A stretch of DNA of 25,931 nt from DAINBT01 sp036732785 (GCA_964537505.1 CAZICK010000055.1:1-25931), one strand, 5' to 3'. Positions 1 to 8,353 are shown, counted from the stretch's first letter. Notes: generated by a model not told the origin, from the letters alone. Translations and numbers: made by a program.

Positions 1-430
1 GGGTAAGATAGCGAAAGAAGGCAATAGGCAACAGGCACTAGGCACTAGGGGGGAAATCAGAAGACAGAGGATGGGGGGATAGGTAGAGTAGGGGGGATGG
101 GAAAGTTAGATTTCAGATTTGAGATTTCAGAAGACAGAAGGAAGGAGGGCGGAGTTGGAGGGAGCGCGAACTTGGGAGGGAGCGCGAACTTGAGGGGGGC
201 GGACCAGTTGGGGGAGGGCGGAGGGGTCGTGGAAGGAAAGAGGGTGGACCACTTATGGTGGGAGGAGGTTAGAGAAGTGGGAAAGGTGTGAAGAGTGTGA
301 AAGGTGCGAAGGGTGGGTGAGTCGGTGAGGGAGGTCGGGATTTTGTTGACAGGGGGGGTGGATTGGTTAGGATGGAGGAACTGAGGTCGAATGGCCTTGG
401 GGTGTGAAGTTGGAAGGATTAAGCCGGCGA
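1..430. repeat. G/purine-rich low-complexity intergenic region
   Basis: No convincing gene is seen here. The plus strand is strongly purine-rich (long runs of G and GGA/GAA), with short imperfect repeats. GGCACTA occurs in tandem near 35-48, TCAGAAGACAG occurs near 57 and 127, and the unit GGGAGCGCGAACTTG occurs twice near 161-193. GTGTGAA/GGTGCGAA variants cluster near 288-312. The open frames across it on either strand are low in complexity and lack ribosome binding sites. Composition differs sharply from the AT-richer methylase gene that follows. Confidence 0.6.
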
Positions 431-435
431 GAGAA

Positions 436-444
436 TGGTATAAT
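436..444 (+). promoter_or_regulatory. Extended -10 promoter for the methylase operon
   Basis: TGG-TATAAT gives a perfect -10 hexamer (439-444) with an upstream TG extension. No good -35 is present at 17 bp. It lies about 88 bases before the methylase start and is the best promoter candidate for the methylase-PIN pair. Confidence 0.5.
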
Positions 445-531
445 ACTGGCAACGACTAATTAAAAACGAATGCTGCTGTGCAAATGGAAGCGGAGGATAT
501 AGAGTTTAAGGTGATATAGCAAGATGCTATA

Positions 532-3150
532 ATGTGCAGTCAAACAAGAGTTGTTGCCGAAATAAGGCATAATCAATTGCAAAAAAAGGATTTTGTGTTT
601 AGTATGACAACTGGCGCTCTGACAGTTAAAGAAATTATCCCTTACATAAGAGACTGTGGTTACAAGGGACAGGCTCTTATGGAAGATTACGCTTATTGCG
701 ACATAAATGGTCGGCATCAAGTCGGGGCGGTTGGTTTTTTTGGCGAGGCTCATAATTCTTCCACTGCGTGTATTGCTGTTATAGAAAATGGCAATGCTAA
801 TGGGGAGCATGTGTTAAGTTATCGTTCGTTAGGATCTCCAGTCGTATTAGTGTGTGGCGGTGAATTTCTGCAATTTTGGCATTATTCCGGGGATAATGCC
901 ATGTTAAAGAAAAAAACAAGAGCAGATAAGCTAAAAAATTTTTTTGAAAAGCACAAGGATGATTTTTCACCTAGAAGCATTTACCGCGCTAAAACCATTG
1001 GGCGTGTAGAGAAACGTTATCAGTTGCAATTTGTTGATCTGGGGTTGATGCCGGCCATAGAAAAGCAGGAGGGAGAACATCTGGCGAACTTAATGGTTAG
1101 GGTTATCGATGGCTTGTATAATGCTCGTAATAAACCAAGGATGACAGATAATATGGGCAAGTGGCTTTTTCAGGCTGCTTTCTGGCTTATTGGGGCAAAA
1201 ATATTGAAAGATAAGGAAGTAGAAAGTTTTACAAATCTCAAAATATCAAGTATAGAGGATTTGATTGGAAAGGTCCAAAGGCATTATGGTGCGGCGGATA
1301 GACTTGATGTTTCCAAGGCTGTTCAGAAAAAAGTTATGGCAGAAGTTGCAGAAACAATCGTTGAACCTGTCTATAACCTGTCGCATATTACAAATGAATC
1401 GCTTGCATACGTTTATGAAAATACACTTGTGTCTAAGGCAACGCGCAAGGCACTTGGAACCCATGCGACGCCTTCCTGGTTGGTGAATTATATTGTCTGG
1501 CAGCTTGTTGACTGGATAGAGAAAATACCAGAAGGCGATCGAATAATCATGGAACCTGCTTGCGGTCATGCTCCATTCTTAACTGCCGGAGCAAGGCTTT
1601 TGAGTTTTCTTTACGAGGGTAGTGAAGGGAAACGACACGATTATTTGAAATCTCATCTTGTTGGTATGGAAAAAGACATTTTCGCACAGGAAATTGCCCG
1701 CCTGTCTTTAACTCTGGCAGATATTCCCAATCGAGATGGATGGGATATAAGAAGCAAGGATGTTTATAATGCGGATGTGTTACGGAAGTTAGCGGAACAG
1801 GCAACTGTCCTTCTGTGCAATCCACCATTTGAGAATTTCTCTAAAGAAAAACCAGAATATGATGGTATTGAAACAGGAAACAAAGCTGCCGAGGTTCTGG
1901 CTAAAACGCTGCCGTACATGCCGGACAATTCTGTTTTTGGCGTGATTTTGCCACAGGGTTTTCTGCATAAAAAGAATCTGTCGGGTTTGAGAAAATATAT
2001 TCTTGACAACTTTGAAATTCGAACGATATGCAATCTGCCAGACAATGTTTTTGTTAAGGCAGGACACTTATCAACTATATTGCTTGGCCGAAAGAAAAAA
2101 TCGAAAAAGAATATTTCCTATATCCGGGTATCCAACTCTGGACTCGACACATTTGCAGTAAGTTATCAGGCAGAGGAAGAATTCTTAACAATAAAGGAAT
2201 TATACAAGGCAGAATATTATAGCTTCAGAGTTCCCGAACTAAAGGAAATATGGGAATATTGTAAAACTTATGATTGCCTAAGCAACGTCGCAGGAATCGG
2301 TCAAGGCTTGGTCTTCAAGGGTAAAGACTTGCCGCCGAATAGCATAACAGTCAGCCATGACCCATTTGAAGGTAGTGTTAAGGGCTTTTGTTCTTATAGT
2401 AAGAATATCAAAATCACAGAATTGCCGGGCGAAGTTTATATGAACCTTTCATCTGATGTCATCCGCAGGCCTCAATGGGGTACTACCAAAGGAGTGCAAC
2501 AAATATTGCTAAATTATGCTCGTGTCAGCAATGGACCATGGAGGCTAAAAGCATGGATAGATAAAGAAGGATATCCAGTAACAAGTAATTTTATTGTTAT
2601 GCGGTCTGTTGAAAATCTCATTTGGACATTAAATTCTCTTTGGGCATTAGCTAATTCTCCCTTTGCCAATGCATTTGCCTACTGTAATAGCATGGAAAGG
2701 AATAATACGGCAGGTATGATGCGATCAATGCCTGTGCCATTTGCTGGACAAGATTTATCTCGACTTGAGAAATTAGTAGAGGAGTATTTTGAGCTTTCTA
2801 AAAAACAAAAGCCGTTTATGTTAGATAGCGGGGATAAAGACAAAGAAGAAAAGAAAAGTTGTTTATTGAAGATAGATGCTGAAGTGTTACGACTTTATGA
2901 TTTGCCGCCTCGGCTGGAGAAGCAGTTACTGGATTTTTTTGCGGGGCATCAACGTAAGGGGGTTGATTTCGATTTCGACAGATATTATCCAGAAGATTTC
3001 GGTTCTTATATTCCATTGCGAATGTTCATTTCGGAAGAATTCCAGAATTCCACCGTTGAGAATGTAGGAAAGTGGGTAGAAGAAACAAGAAATGAAAAAG
3101 TGGTCAAAGTATGGGATAATGCGGCCAAAGCTTTTGGAGACGACAAATAA
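532..3150 (+). CDS. N6-adenine DNA methylase (class I, restriction-modification type)
   Basis: Predicted SAM-dependent adenine-N6 DNA methyltransferase of 872 residues. Motif I (the SAM-binding loop) is EPACGHAPFL at residues 341-350 and the catalytic motif IV is NPPF at 430-433, an order typical of N6_Mtase proteins from type I, IIG and BREX-like systems. The first ~280 residues do not resemble a family I can name. The C-terminal ~350 residues probably carry target recognition (inference). No PD-(D/E)XK motif was identified, so cleavage by this protein is unproven. The start at 532 has only a weak AAGGTGAT upstream; ATG at 604 is an alternative. The stop abuts the ATG of the PIN gene (TAAATG), indicating one operon. 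The gene is AT-richer than its neighbours, consistent with horizontal transfer. Confidence 0.85.
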   Translation: MCSQTRVVAEIRHNQLQKKDFVFSMTTGALTVKEIIPYIRDCGYKGQALMEDYAYCDINGRHQVGAVGFFGEAHNSSTACIAVIENGNANGEHVLSYRSLGSPVVLVCGGEFLQFWHYSGDNAMLKKKTRADKLKNFFEKHKDDFSPRSIYRAKTIGRVEKRYQLQFVDLGLMPAIEKQEGEHLANLMVRVIDGLYNARNKPRMTDNMGKWLFQAAFWLIGAKILKDKEVESFTNLKISSIEDLIGKVQRHYGAADRLDVSKAVQKKVMAEVAETIVEPVYNLSHITNESLAYVYENTLVSKATRKALGTHATPSWLVNYIVWQLVDWIEKIPEGDRIIMEPACGHAPFLTAGARLLSFLYEGSEGKRHDYLKSHLVGMEKDIFAQEIARLSLTLADIPNRDGWDIRSKDVYNADVLRKLAEQATVLLCNPPFENFSKEKPEYDGIETGNKAAEVLAKTLPYMPDNSVFGVILPQGFLHKKNLSGLRKYILDNFEIRTICNLPDNVFVKAGHLSTILLGRKKKSKKNISYIRVSNSGLDTFAVSYQAEEEFLTIKELYKAEYYSFRVPELKEIWEYCKTYDCLSNVAGIGQGLVFKGKDLPPNSITVSHDPFEGSVKGFCSYSKNIKITELPGEVYMNLSSDVIRRPQWGTTKGVQQILLNYARVSNGPWRLKAWIDKEGYPVTSNFIVMRSVENLIWTLNSLWALANSPFANAFAYCNSMERNNTAGMMRSMPVPFAGQDLSRLEKLVEEYFELSKKQKPFMLDSGDKDKEEKKSCLLKIDAEVLRLYDLPPRLEKQLLDFFAGHQRKGVDFDFDRYYPEDFGSYIPLRMFISEEFQNSTVENVGKWVEETRNEKVVKVWDNAAKAFGDDK

Positions 3151-3639
3151 ATGAAATGCTATTTATTTGATACGAATATATGGGCCCGCTGGTATCGAGA
3201 AGATGCTGATATTATTGGTCAAGTAAAGGGGCTAGGAAAAAGTGATCGTATAATTCTTTCTGCTGTCGTGTGGGGTGAAGCTGTTTATGGCGCCAATATT
3301 CAATCGGCGAAAAGCGGCTTTGATTTTTCGAAATATCGTAAATTAATAGAGGGGAAGAGTTTCCCGACTATTTGCGAAATAAATAAACATACCGCTGATA
3401 TTTATGGGGAGTTGCGTGCTAAACTTTTCAAGAAATATGCTCGGAAGGATAGAAGGAAGCAGGTAAGAAGGCCCGAGGAGCTAGAGTGTCCTTCAAGCTC
3501 TAAAGAACTACAGATTCAAGAAAATGATTTATGGCTGGTTGCACAAGCAATCGCCTATAAGTACACATTTGTTACAAGAGACAAAATGAACGCAATAAAG
3601 GCAATTGCACCTCAAGAATTAAAATGTGAAAATTGGTAG
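3151..3639 (+). CDS. PIN-domain nuclease (VapC-like)
   Basis: A 162-residue PIN-domain protein, presumably a metal-dependent ribonuclease. The four acidic positions expected of the family are visible: D7 in the N-terminal LFDTN motif, E43 in VVWGEAVYG, D126 in ENDLWLVA, and D144 in FVTRDK. Length is a little above typical VapC toxins (about 130-140), with a basic insertion at about residues 97-108. The ATG begins immediately after the methylase stop, so the two are almost certainly co-transcribed and possibly translationally coupled. No VapB-like antitoxin is seen on either side, so an accessory role in the methylase locus is as likely as a classical toxin-antitoxin role (inference). Confidence 0.82.
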   Translation: MKCYLFDTNIWARWYREDADIIGQVKGLGKSDRIILSAVVWGEAVYGANIQSAKSGFDFSKYRKLIEGKSFPTICEINKHTADIYGELRAKLFKKYARKDRRKQVRRPEELECPSSSKELQIQENDLWLVAQAIAYKYTFVTRDKMNAIKAIAPQELKCENW

Positions 3640-3657
3640 TGGGGAACATTTAGATTT

Positions 3658-3771
3658 ATGGAACTTCAATTTGACGGTAATCAGGAATACCAGGAAAAGG
3701 CTGTTAAATCCGCCGTTGATTTTTTTAAGGGTCAGGCTAACAACGCAATGACACGCAAAAGTCCGCGTTGA
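3658..3771 (+). pseudogene. 5' remnant of a type III restriction Res/helicase gene
   Basis: Starts with ATG 18 bases after the PIN stop and encodes 37 residues beginning MELQFDGNQEYQEKAVKSAV, followed by VDFFKGQ. This closely resembles the conserved N-terminus of DEAD/DEAH helicase subunits (Res) of type III restriction systems, which lead into a Q-motif region. The frame leaves the family after about residue 26 and stops at a TGA, so the ~900-residue remainder is missing. The spacing and strand suggest that the methylase, PIN and Res genes once formed one operon whose third gene was removed by deletion or rearrangement. Family assignment rests on about 25 residues recognised by eye. Confidence 0.6.
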
Positions 3772-3846
3772 CTAATACTACATCGCGATTTTATGCAATT
3801 AACTGTGTTTTTGATACTGATAATGCGGTTTAAAATGTCAAATAAA

Positions 3847-3894
3847 AGAACACAACCCGGTTTTTGGGTTAAAAAGGGGGAGTTTGTGTGTTCT
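3847..3894. repeat. Composite inverted repeat in the 3772-3963 spacer
   Basis: Outer arms AGAACACA (3847-3854) and TGTGTTCT (3887-3894) are perfect complements and enclose a smaller AACCC/GGGTT hairpin (3854-3858/3866-3870) followed by a run of A. It could act as a bidirectional terminator or as the scar end of the lost Res gene. Nothing else recognisable lies in 3772-3963. Confidence 0.4.
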
Positions 3895-3963
3895 GTAGGT
3901 TGGCTATTTGAATTTGCCAGATAATAATCACACACAGGAATCGCTGTTTCTGGCGTTATTTCC

Positions 3964-3993
3964 TTGACATAGGGGGGCGTTGTGTTGTAAAAT
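3964..3993 (+). promoter_or_regulatory. Sigma-70-type promoter for the FG-GAP protein gene
   Basis: TTGACA at 3964-3969 and TAAAAT at 3988-3993, 18 bp apart. This is close to consensus and leaves about a 140-base leader before the chosen ATG at 4139. It also argues against the upstream TTG at 3980, which lies inside the promoter. Confidence 0.6.
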
Positions 3994-4138
3994 AGGGGTT
4001 CCAGGTATAAGTAAATGGCCCGGGATATCTGGCAACGACGTCAGGTGTTGTTTACATGCCGTGCAATTCTGCCGGGTTATAAAGCGGGGGGACGTGTTTT
4101 GTTTTGCCAGATGCAGGTTTGGACAAGAAAAGAGAAAA

Positions 4139-6472
4139 ATGGTCGCCCAAACAAGTCAAACTGCTTGTCGGGCAACTTTGTCGCTTAGGCGGATATTTCT
4201 GCTGGCAGTAGTTGGATTGCTGGAGGTGGCGTTACCGGTCTGCACTTTGGCTGACAGTACCCGTCTTTCCAAGGCCGATGCTTCGTTTTGGGGTGAAAAC
4301 GCGGCGGATTATGCCGGGCAGTCTGTTGCCTGTGCGGGCGATGTCAACGGCGACGGTTATGATGATATTCTTGTCGGGGCTTACGGCAATGATGTCGGCA
4401 GCAGGATGTCCGGTCAGACATATCTGATTTTCGGCAAGGATGTCGATTGGACAATGGACGTTGATCTGTCCGAGTCCAATGCTTCTTTTATTGGTGAAGA
4501 CAGAGATGATAATTCCGGCCGCTCGGTAGCCTGTGCGGGTGATGTCAACGGCGATGGCTTCGATGATATTCTTATCGGCGCCTACCAGAATTATGAGGGC
4601 GGCGAATGGGCCGGTCAGACATATCTGATTTTCGGCAAGGACAGCGGCTGGGTGATGGGCATGGACCTTTCCACAGCCGATGCTTCCTTCGTCGGTGAGG
4701 GCGTATGGGACTATTCGGGCTGGTCTGTTGCCTCGGCCGGTGATGTCAACGGCGACGGCTATGATGACATTCTGATCGGCGCGTACTGGAATCACGAAAA
4801 CCAAAATTGGGAGGCCGGTCAGACATATCTGATCTTCGGTAAGATTTCCGGTTGGTCGATGGATACAGAACTTTCCGCTGTCGATGCCTCCTTTCTTGGC
4901 GAATACAACTATGATCACTGCGGCTGGTCGGTGGCTTCGGCCGGCGATGTCAACAACGACGGTTATGATGACATACTGATCGGTGCTCGTGATAACGATG
5001 ACGGCGGAGGCAATGCCGGCAAGACCTATCTGATTTTCGGTAAGGCCTACGGATGGACAATGGATACGGATTTGGCCGATGCCGACATTTCGTTCATCGG
5101 CCAGGTTTTGGAGAACTCCGGCTGTTCGGTAGCGTCGGCCGGTGATGTCAATGGGGACGGCTATGATGACATTCTGATCGGCGCTCGGCATAATAGTGAA
5201 GGTGGTAATAATGCAGGCAAGACCTATCTGTTTTTCGGCAGGCCGGATTTTGCCTGGCCTTCCGATGTTTACCTTACCGAGTCAGACGCCTCCTTTATCG
5301 GTGAAGAGGCGGATGATAAATCCGGTTTTTCGGTGGCCTGTGCGGGCGATGTCAATCGAGATGGTTACGACGATATAATTATCGGCGCCCCATATAGTGA
5401 CGCCAGCGGGGACGGTGCCGGTCAGACATATCTGATTTTGGGAAAAGAAACAGGCGATTGGTCGAAAAACACCTATCTGTCTGATGCTGATGCTTTCTTA
5501 TTGGGCGAAAGTGTCGGTGACAACTCCGGTTTTTCGGTGGCCTGTACCGGGGATGTCAACGGCGATGGTTACGGTGATTTTCTCATCGGAGCTCCTAATA
5601 ATAACGATGGCGGAAGCAAGGCGGGACAGGCCTATCTGATTATTAGTTATTACGCACGATATGTGAGTGATCTTGACGGTAATGGGGTGGTAAACCTGGC
5701 GGACTTTTCCGCGTTGGCGGAATACTGGCTGGAACCCGGCTGCGATCTGGTCAACGACTGGTGTGACGGAGTCAATATTGACCGGATCAACTCCGTTGAC
5801 CTGGATGATTTATTTATTATGGCGTCGAACTGGCTGGCTCGCCTGGTAGCTCACTGGAAACTGGACGAGTTGGTCAGCGTGATTGCCTCCGACAGTGCCG
5901 AAAAGCACGACGGCGTGTTAAACGGCGGAGCAATTTGGCGTCCGTATGAAGGCAGGATAGGCGGGGCACTAGAGTTTGACGGTGGTGACGATTACGTAGA
6001 AATAACAGGCTATAAAGGCGTCGCCGGCTCATATACCCGAACGGTGACAGCGTGGATCAAAACCGATGCCGGCGGTACATTTGTGTTTTGGGGGGATACG
6101 GCAGTTAACGGCCGGGCGTGGTTCAATCAGGTGGTCAACGGGGTAGTTACGGTATCTGTGTGGGGTAGTCAGATCACAGGAACGACCATAATAAACGATT
6201 ATCAGTGGCACCATGTGGCGATAGTGGCGCCGGATGTCAAAGATGTGGATGTTCAGGGCATACTACTTTACGTGGACGGTAACCCTGAAACAACTAACAA
6301 TGGAGGTTCCCAACTTATCGATACCGCCTCCACTGTCGATGTCATACTTGGCGGCAACCATATAGGAGATGTCTATACTGCGAATTTCAGTGGTTTACTG
6401 GACGATGTTCGTATTTACAGTTACGCGTTGAGCGAGGCAGATATCCAGGTATTGGCTAATCCGGGCGATTGA
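4139..6472 (+). CDS. Secreted FG-GAP beta-propeller protein with dockerin and LamG domains
   Basis: Predicted exported protein of 777 residues. A signal peptide is visible at about 1-40: basic LRR, hydrophobic IFLLAVVGLLEVALPV, then TLADS. Seven FG-GAP repeats follow (about 45-505), each with a Ca-binding type DVNGDGYDDIL loop and a ...TYLIFGK strand, the number expected for one integrin-alpha-like seven-bladed propeller. Residues 511-567 form a type I dockerin-like pair (DLDGNGVVNLADF and VNIDRINSVDLDD), common in Phycisphaerae secreted proteins. Residues ~570-775 look like a LamG/concanavalin-type jelly roll (LVAHWKLDE...). The likely role is extracellular or surface carbohydrate or protein binding (inference). 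The start at 4139 was chosen because it places the signal peptide at the N-terminus and lies downstream of the promoter. DNA repeats within the propeller are near identical in places. Confidence 0.85.
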   Translation: MVAQTSQTACRATLSLRRIFLLAVVGLLEVALPVCTLADSTRLSKADASFWGENAADYAGQSVACAGDVNGDGYDDILVGAYGNDVGSRMSGQTYLIFGKDVDWTMDVDLSESNASFIGEDRDDNSGRSVACAGDVNGDGFDDILIGAYQNYEGGEWAGQTYLIFGKDSGWVMGMDLSTADASFVGEGVWDYSGWSVASAGDVNGDGYDDILIGAYWNHENQNWEAGQTYLIFGKISGWSMDTELSAVDASFLGEYNYDHCGWSVASAGDVNNDGYDDILIGARDNDDGGGNAGKTYLIFGKAYGWTMDTDLADADISFIGQVLENSGCSVASAGDVNGDGYDDILIGARHNSEGGNNAGKTYLFFGRPDFAWPSDVYLTESDASFIGEEADDKSGFSVACAGDVNRDGYDDIIIGAPYSDASGDGAGQTYLILGKETGDWSKNTYLSDADAFLLGESVGDNSGFSVACTGDVNGDGYGDFLIGAPNNNDGGSKAGQAYLIISYYARYVSDLDGNGVVNLADFSALAEYWLEPGCDLVNDWCDGVNIDRINSVDLDDLFIMASNWLARLVAHWKLDELVSVIASDSAEKHDGVLNGGAIWRPYEGRIGGALEFDGGDDYVEITGYKGVAGSYTRTVTAWIKTDAGGTFVFWGDTAVNGRAWFNQVVNGVVTVSVWGSQITGTTIINDYQWHHVAIVAPDVKDVDVQGILLYVDGNPETTNNGGSQLIDTASTVDVILGGNHIGDVYTANFSGLLDDVRIYSYALSEADIQVLANPGD

Positions 6473-6499
6473 CTGGGAATTATCATCTCCATTTGGTAT

Positions 6500-7474
6500 C
6501 TAATAGCTGGCAATAGAGCCGGATTCGCTGCTGGTAGAAAAGAGGGTCTGTCCTGGCGAGAACTGAGTGCCTTCAATGATTTCGGCAACGGAGAACTTTT
6601 CCGTAACCTGTGTTACACGGATGTGCCCTATGGTTGAGCCGGTGACATGGCCCAGGGTATCGCCGGTGTCTGGATCGAGGACTTTCTGAGATTGAGGTCG
6701 CACGACAAATTCGTCACCGATCTTAATCTGACGATCTTTGCCCCCGGTGATGATAATCTGGTTGTTAGTGACGGATGCGATTTTTGGTTGGAAGTGTTGC
6801 TCGGCAATGGAGTTAGCGATGGCGCGTACGGCCTCGTTGAGCATCTCATTAGTGGCTCGGCCCAGCGAAGTTTGATAAAAAGTGTAACCGCCCAAAGCCA
6901 TGCTATCGAGATTGACCTTTTCGTCGCTTTCCCCGTCGCGTATCTTGGCTTCGACGTTAGTGCTGGCCACAATCTGGCCGGTCTGGACGTCCATAACGTA
7001 TATGGTGGCGGCGGCGATAGAATTACTGTTAGAACCGAACAACCCTAATACCGGTTGCATGAGGCCTCCGGCTTTTTTGATGTGTCCGAAATCGGTGATG
7101 ACGCCCTTGACCAGATACTGGACATTTTTGAGTTGGCCCTTCCTTAGTTGTCCGGTTCGGCGAAATACGGGGTCGCCGCTACGTTCGAGTTCGTAGAGAA
7201 TGGCACGGAGCTGATCTCGCTCAAGGACTATATAGCGGTTGGTGGCCATCAGTCGATCTGTGAGTTGGTCGGCGAGGGCGTCGCCCAGTTGCCATTTGGT
7301 AGCAATCGGGACGCGATTTTCAAAGCTCATCACGGCAATGGTGGGCTTGAAGTATTTGGCCTCGTCGGAAGGGGTGTATTTGACAGATTGGCAGCCCATG
7401 GAAGTCAAAATGACCAATGCCGGTATTATCGGTCCTGTTCGAAAGGCAGAGATTGGTGTATTGAATATACTCAT
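6500..7474 (-). CDS. CsgG-family lipoprotein
   Basis: A 324-residue predicted outer-membrane or periplasmic lipoprotein. The lipobox is LTSMGC with Cys28 as the lipidation site. The segment IAVMSFENRV... followed by GDALADQLTDRLMATNRYIVLERDQL is characteristic of CsgG-like proteins, as is YLVKGVITDF. In the curli system CsgG forms a secretion pore, but most planctomycete members lie far from any curli genes and their function is unknown. No curli subunit genes are seen here. The C-terminal part (about 230-310) reads like an added small beta domain (KIGDEFVVRPQ...). The gene converges with the FG-GAP gene, leaving only 27 bases between the stops. The start ATG has AAGGAG upstream at an unusually long 13-base spacing. 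Confidence 0.82.
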   Translation of the reverse strand: MSIFNTPISAFRTGPIIPALVILTSMGCQSVKYTPSDEAKYFKPTIAVMSFENRVPIATKWQLGDALADQLTDRLMATNRYIVLERDQLRAILYELERSGDPVFRRTGQLRKGQLKNVQYLVKGVITDFGHIKKAGGLMQPVLGLFGSNSNSIAAATIYVMDVQTGQIVASTNVEAKIRDGESDEKVNLDSMALGGYTFYQTSLGRATNEMLNEAVRAIANSIAEQHFQPKIASVTNNQIIITGGKDRQIKIGDEFVVRPQSQKVLDPDTGDTLGHVTGSTIGHIRVTQVTEKFSVAEIIEGTQFSPGQTLFSTSSESGSIASY

Positions 7475-7537
7475 GACGCTACTGCGGCTCCTTCTCTAAT
7501 AGTTTGTCGCAAAGTAATCGTCTCAGGCCCCCAAAAA

Positions 7538-7563
7538 CCGCGTTATTGACAGTGATAACACGG
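7538..7563 (-). promoter_or_regulatory. Imperfect palindrome upstream of the CsgG-like gene
   Basis: CCGCGTTAT (7538-7546) and ATAACACGG (7555-7563) pair at eight of nine positions around an 8-base spacer, about 64 bases before the CsgG-like start. A TTGACC on the minus strand begins at its edge, so it may be an operator. The rest of the 7475-7822 spacer shows no gene. Confidence 0.3.
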
Positions 7564-7750
7564 TCAAGAGCTCTTCAAAAGGCCCAAGTCGGATTACAGA
7601 CTAAGGTTTTGCAGCAGTTGTAGTTATCGGCAGTTGCGTTTCTGGGGCTTCAGGAAACATTGGGAATTTGCCGCTCGATAGATCTTTTTCCAACGATATA
7701 ATGACACGGACTATGAAAAAAGCGACCTTCGGGAGCTTCAGGATAAAACG

Positions 7751-7778
7751 TTGCAAACCCAAATGGAATTGGTATATT
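7751..7778 (+). promoter_or_regulatory. Promoter for the fmdB-yacG pair
   Basis: TTGCAA (7751-7756) and TATATT (7773-7778) with a 16-bp spacer, 44 bases before the FmdB-type gene. Confidence 0.45.
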
Positions 7779-7822
7779 TACTAGAAGAATTCGATTACGT
7801 GGTTTTTTGAGCGAGTGAAAAG

Positions 7823-8158
7823 ATGCCTACTTATGAATATGTTTGTGATGAGTGTGATCATAAATTCGAGGAGTTTCAGTCTATTACCGCTAAACCCGTT
7901 CGTAAGTGTCCCAAATGTGGTAAGAACAAGGTAAGGCGGCTGATCGGCAGCGGGGGCGGTCTGATATTTAAGGGCAACGGCTTCTATCAAACCGACTACC
8001 GCAGCGAAACCTACAAGGAAGCCGCCAAGGCCGAAAAAGAAAAAGACACCCCTAGCAAAAGTGATAAATCCAAAAGCACCGATGCCAGTGATAAATCCAA
8101 AAGCACCGATGCCGGCGGTAAGAAGGGCAAGAAGAACAAGGCTAAAGAGTCTGTTTAA
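7823..8158 (+). CDS. FmdB/putative regulatory zinc-ribbon protein
   Basis: A 111-residue protein starting MPTYEYVCDECDHKFEEFQS, the hallmark of FmdB-type zinc ribbons. Two Cys pairs, C8/C11 and C29/C32, would bind one zinc. The family was named after a proposed regulator of formamidase/amidase expression, but its function is generally unknown. The C-terminal half is a low-complexity Lys/Ser/Asp tail that includes an exact 27-base tandem duplication. The yacG ATG follows three bases after the stop, so the two genes form a small operon. Confidence 0.85.
   Translation: MPTYEYVCDECDHKFEEFQSITAKPVRKCPKCGKNKVRRLIGSGGGLIFKGNGFYQTDYRSETYKEAAKAEKEKDTPSKSDKSKSTDASDKSKSTDAGGKKGKKNKAKESV
8060..8113 (+). 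repeat. Perfect 27-bp tandem duplication in the fmdB-like gene
   Basis: Two consecutive identical 27-base units (8060-8086 and 8087-8113), each in frame and encoding SDKSKSTDA. The copies are identical at synonymous sites, which points to recent slippage. Confidence 0.9.
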
Positions 8159-8161
8159 GCT

Positions 8162-8353
8162 ATGCAAGAAGGTTTTTGTCCAATTTGTCACAAGAAAGTT
8201 CCGCCCGAGTGCACCATGAACTCAGAGCACTACCCGTTTTGCGGTCAGCGTTGTCATCTGATCGATTTGGGCCGTTGGCTCAGCAATGATTATGTGATAG
8301 CTAGTGAAGACCCGAATGAAAAAGGCTCAGGCAACGATGGGCGGAGGCTGTGA
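8162..8353 (+). CDS. yacG: DNA gyrase inhibitor YacG-type zinc protein
   Basis: A 63-residue protein with the YacG zinc ligands C6, C9, C27 and C31 and the conserved PFCGQRCHLIDLGRWL segment. In E. coli YacG binds GyrB and inhibits gyrase supercoiling; the role here is by homology. The start is three bases after the FmdB-type stop. Length matches the family (about 60-65 residues). Confidence 0.88.
   Translation: MQEGFCPICHKKVPPECTMNSEHYPFCGQRCHLIDLGRWLSNDYVIASEDPNEKGSGNDGRRL

Noticed and set aside
57..452. 131-codon open frame on the minus strand, Pro/Ser/Thr-rich
   Set aside because: It simply reflects the purine-rich low-complexity DNA; there is no ribosome binding site and no family-like sequence.
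3738..3773. Integron attC-like site (TAACAACGC ... GCGTTGACTA) at the end of the Res remnant
   Set aside because: The arms pair over only six bases, the ends do not fit the RYYYAAC/GTTRRRY consensus, and no integrase or cassette array is present.
4232..5191. 319-codon open frame antisense to the FG-GAP gene
   Set aside because: A shadow produced by the repeated, codon-biased propeller DNA; the sense strand has a signal peptide and clear domains.
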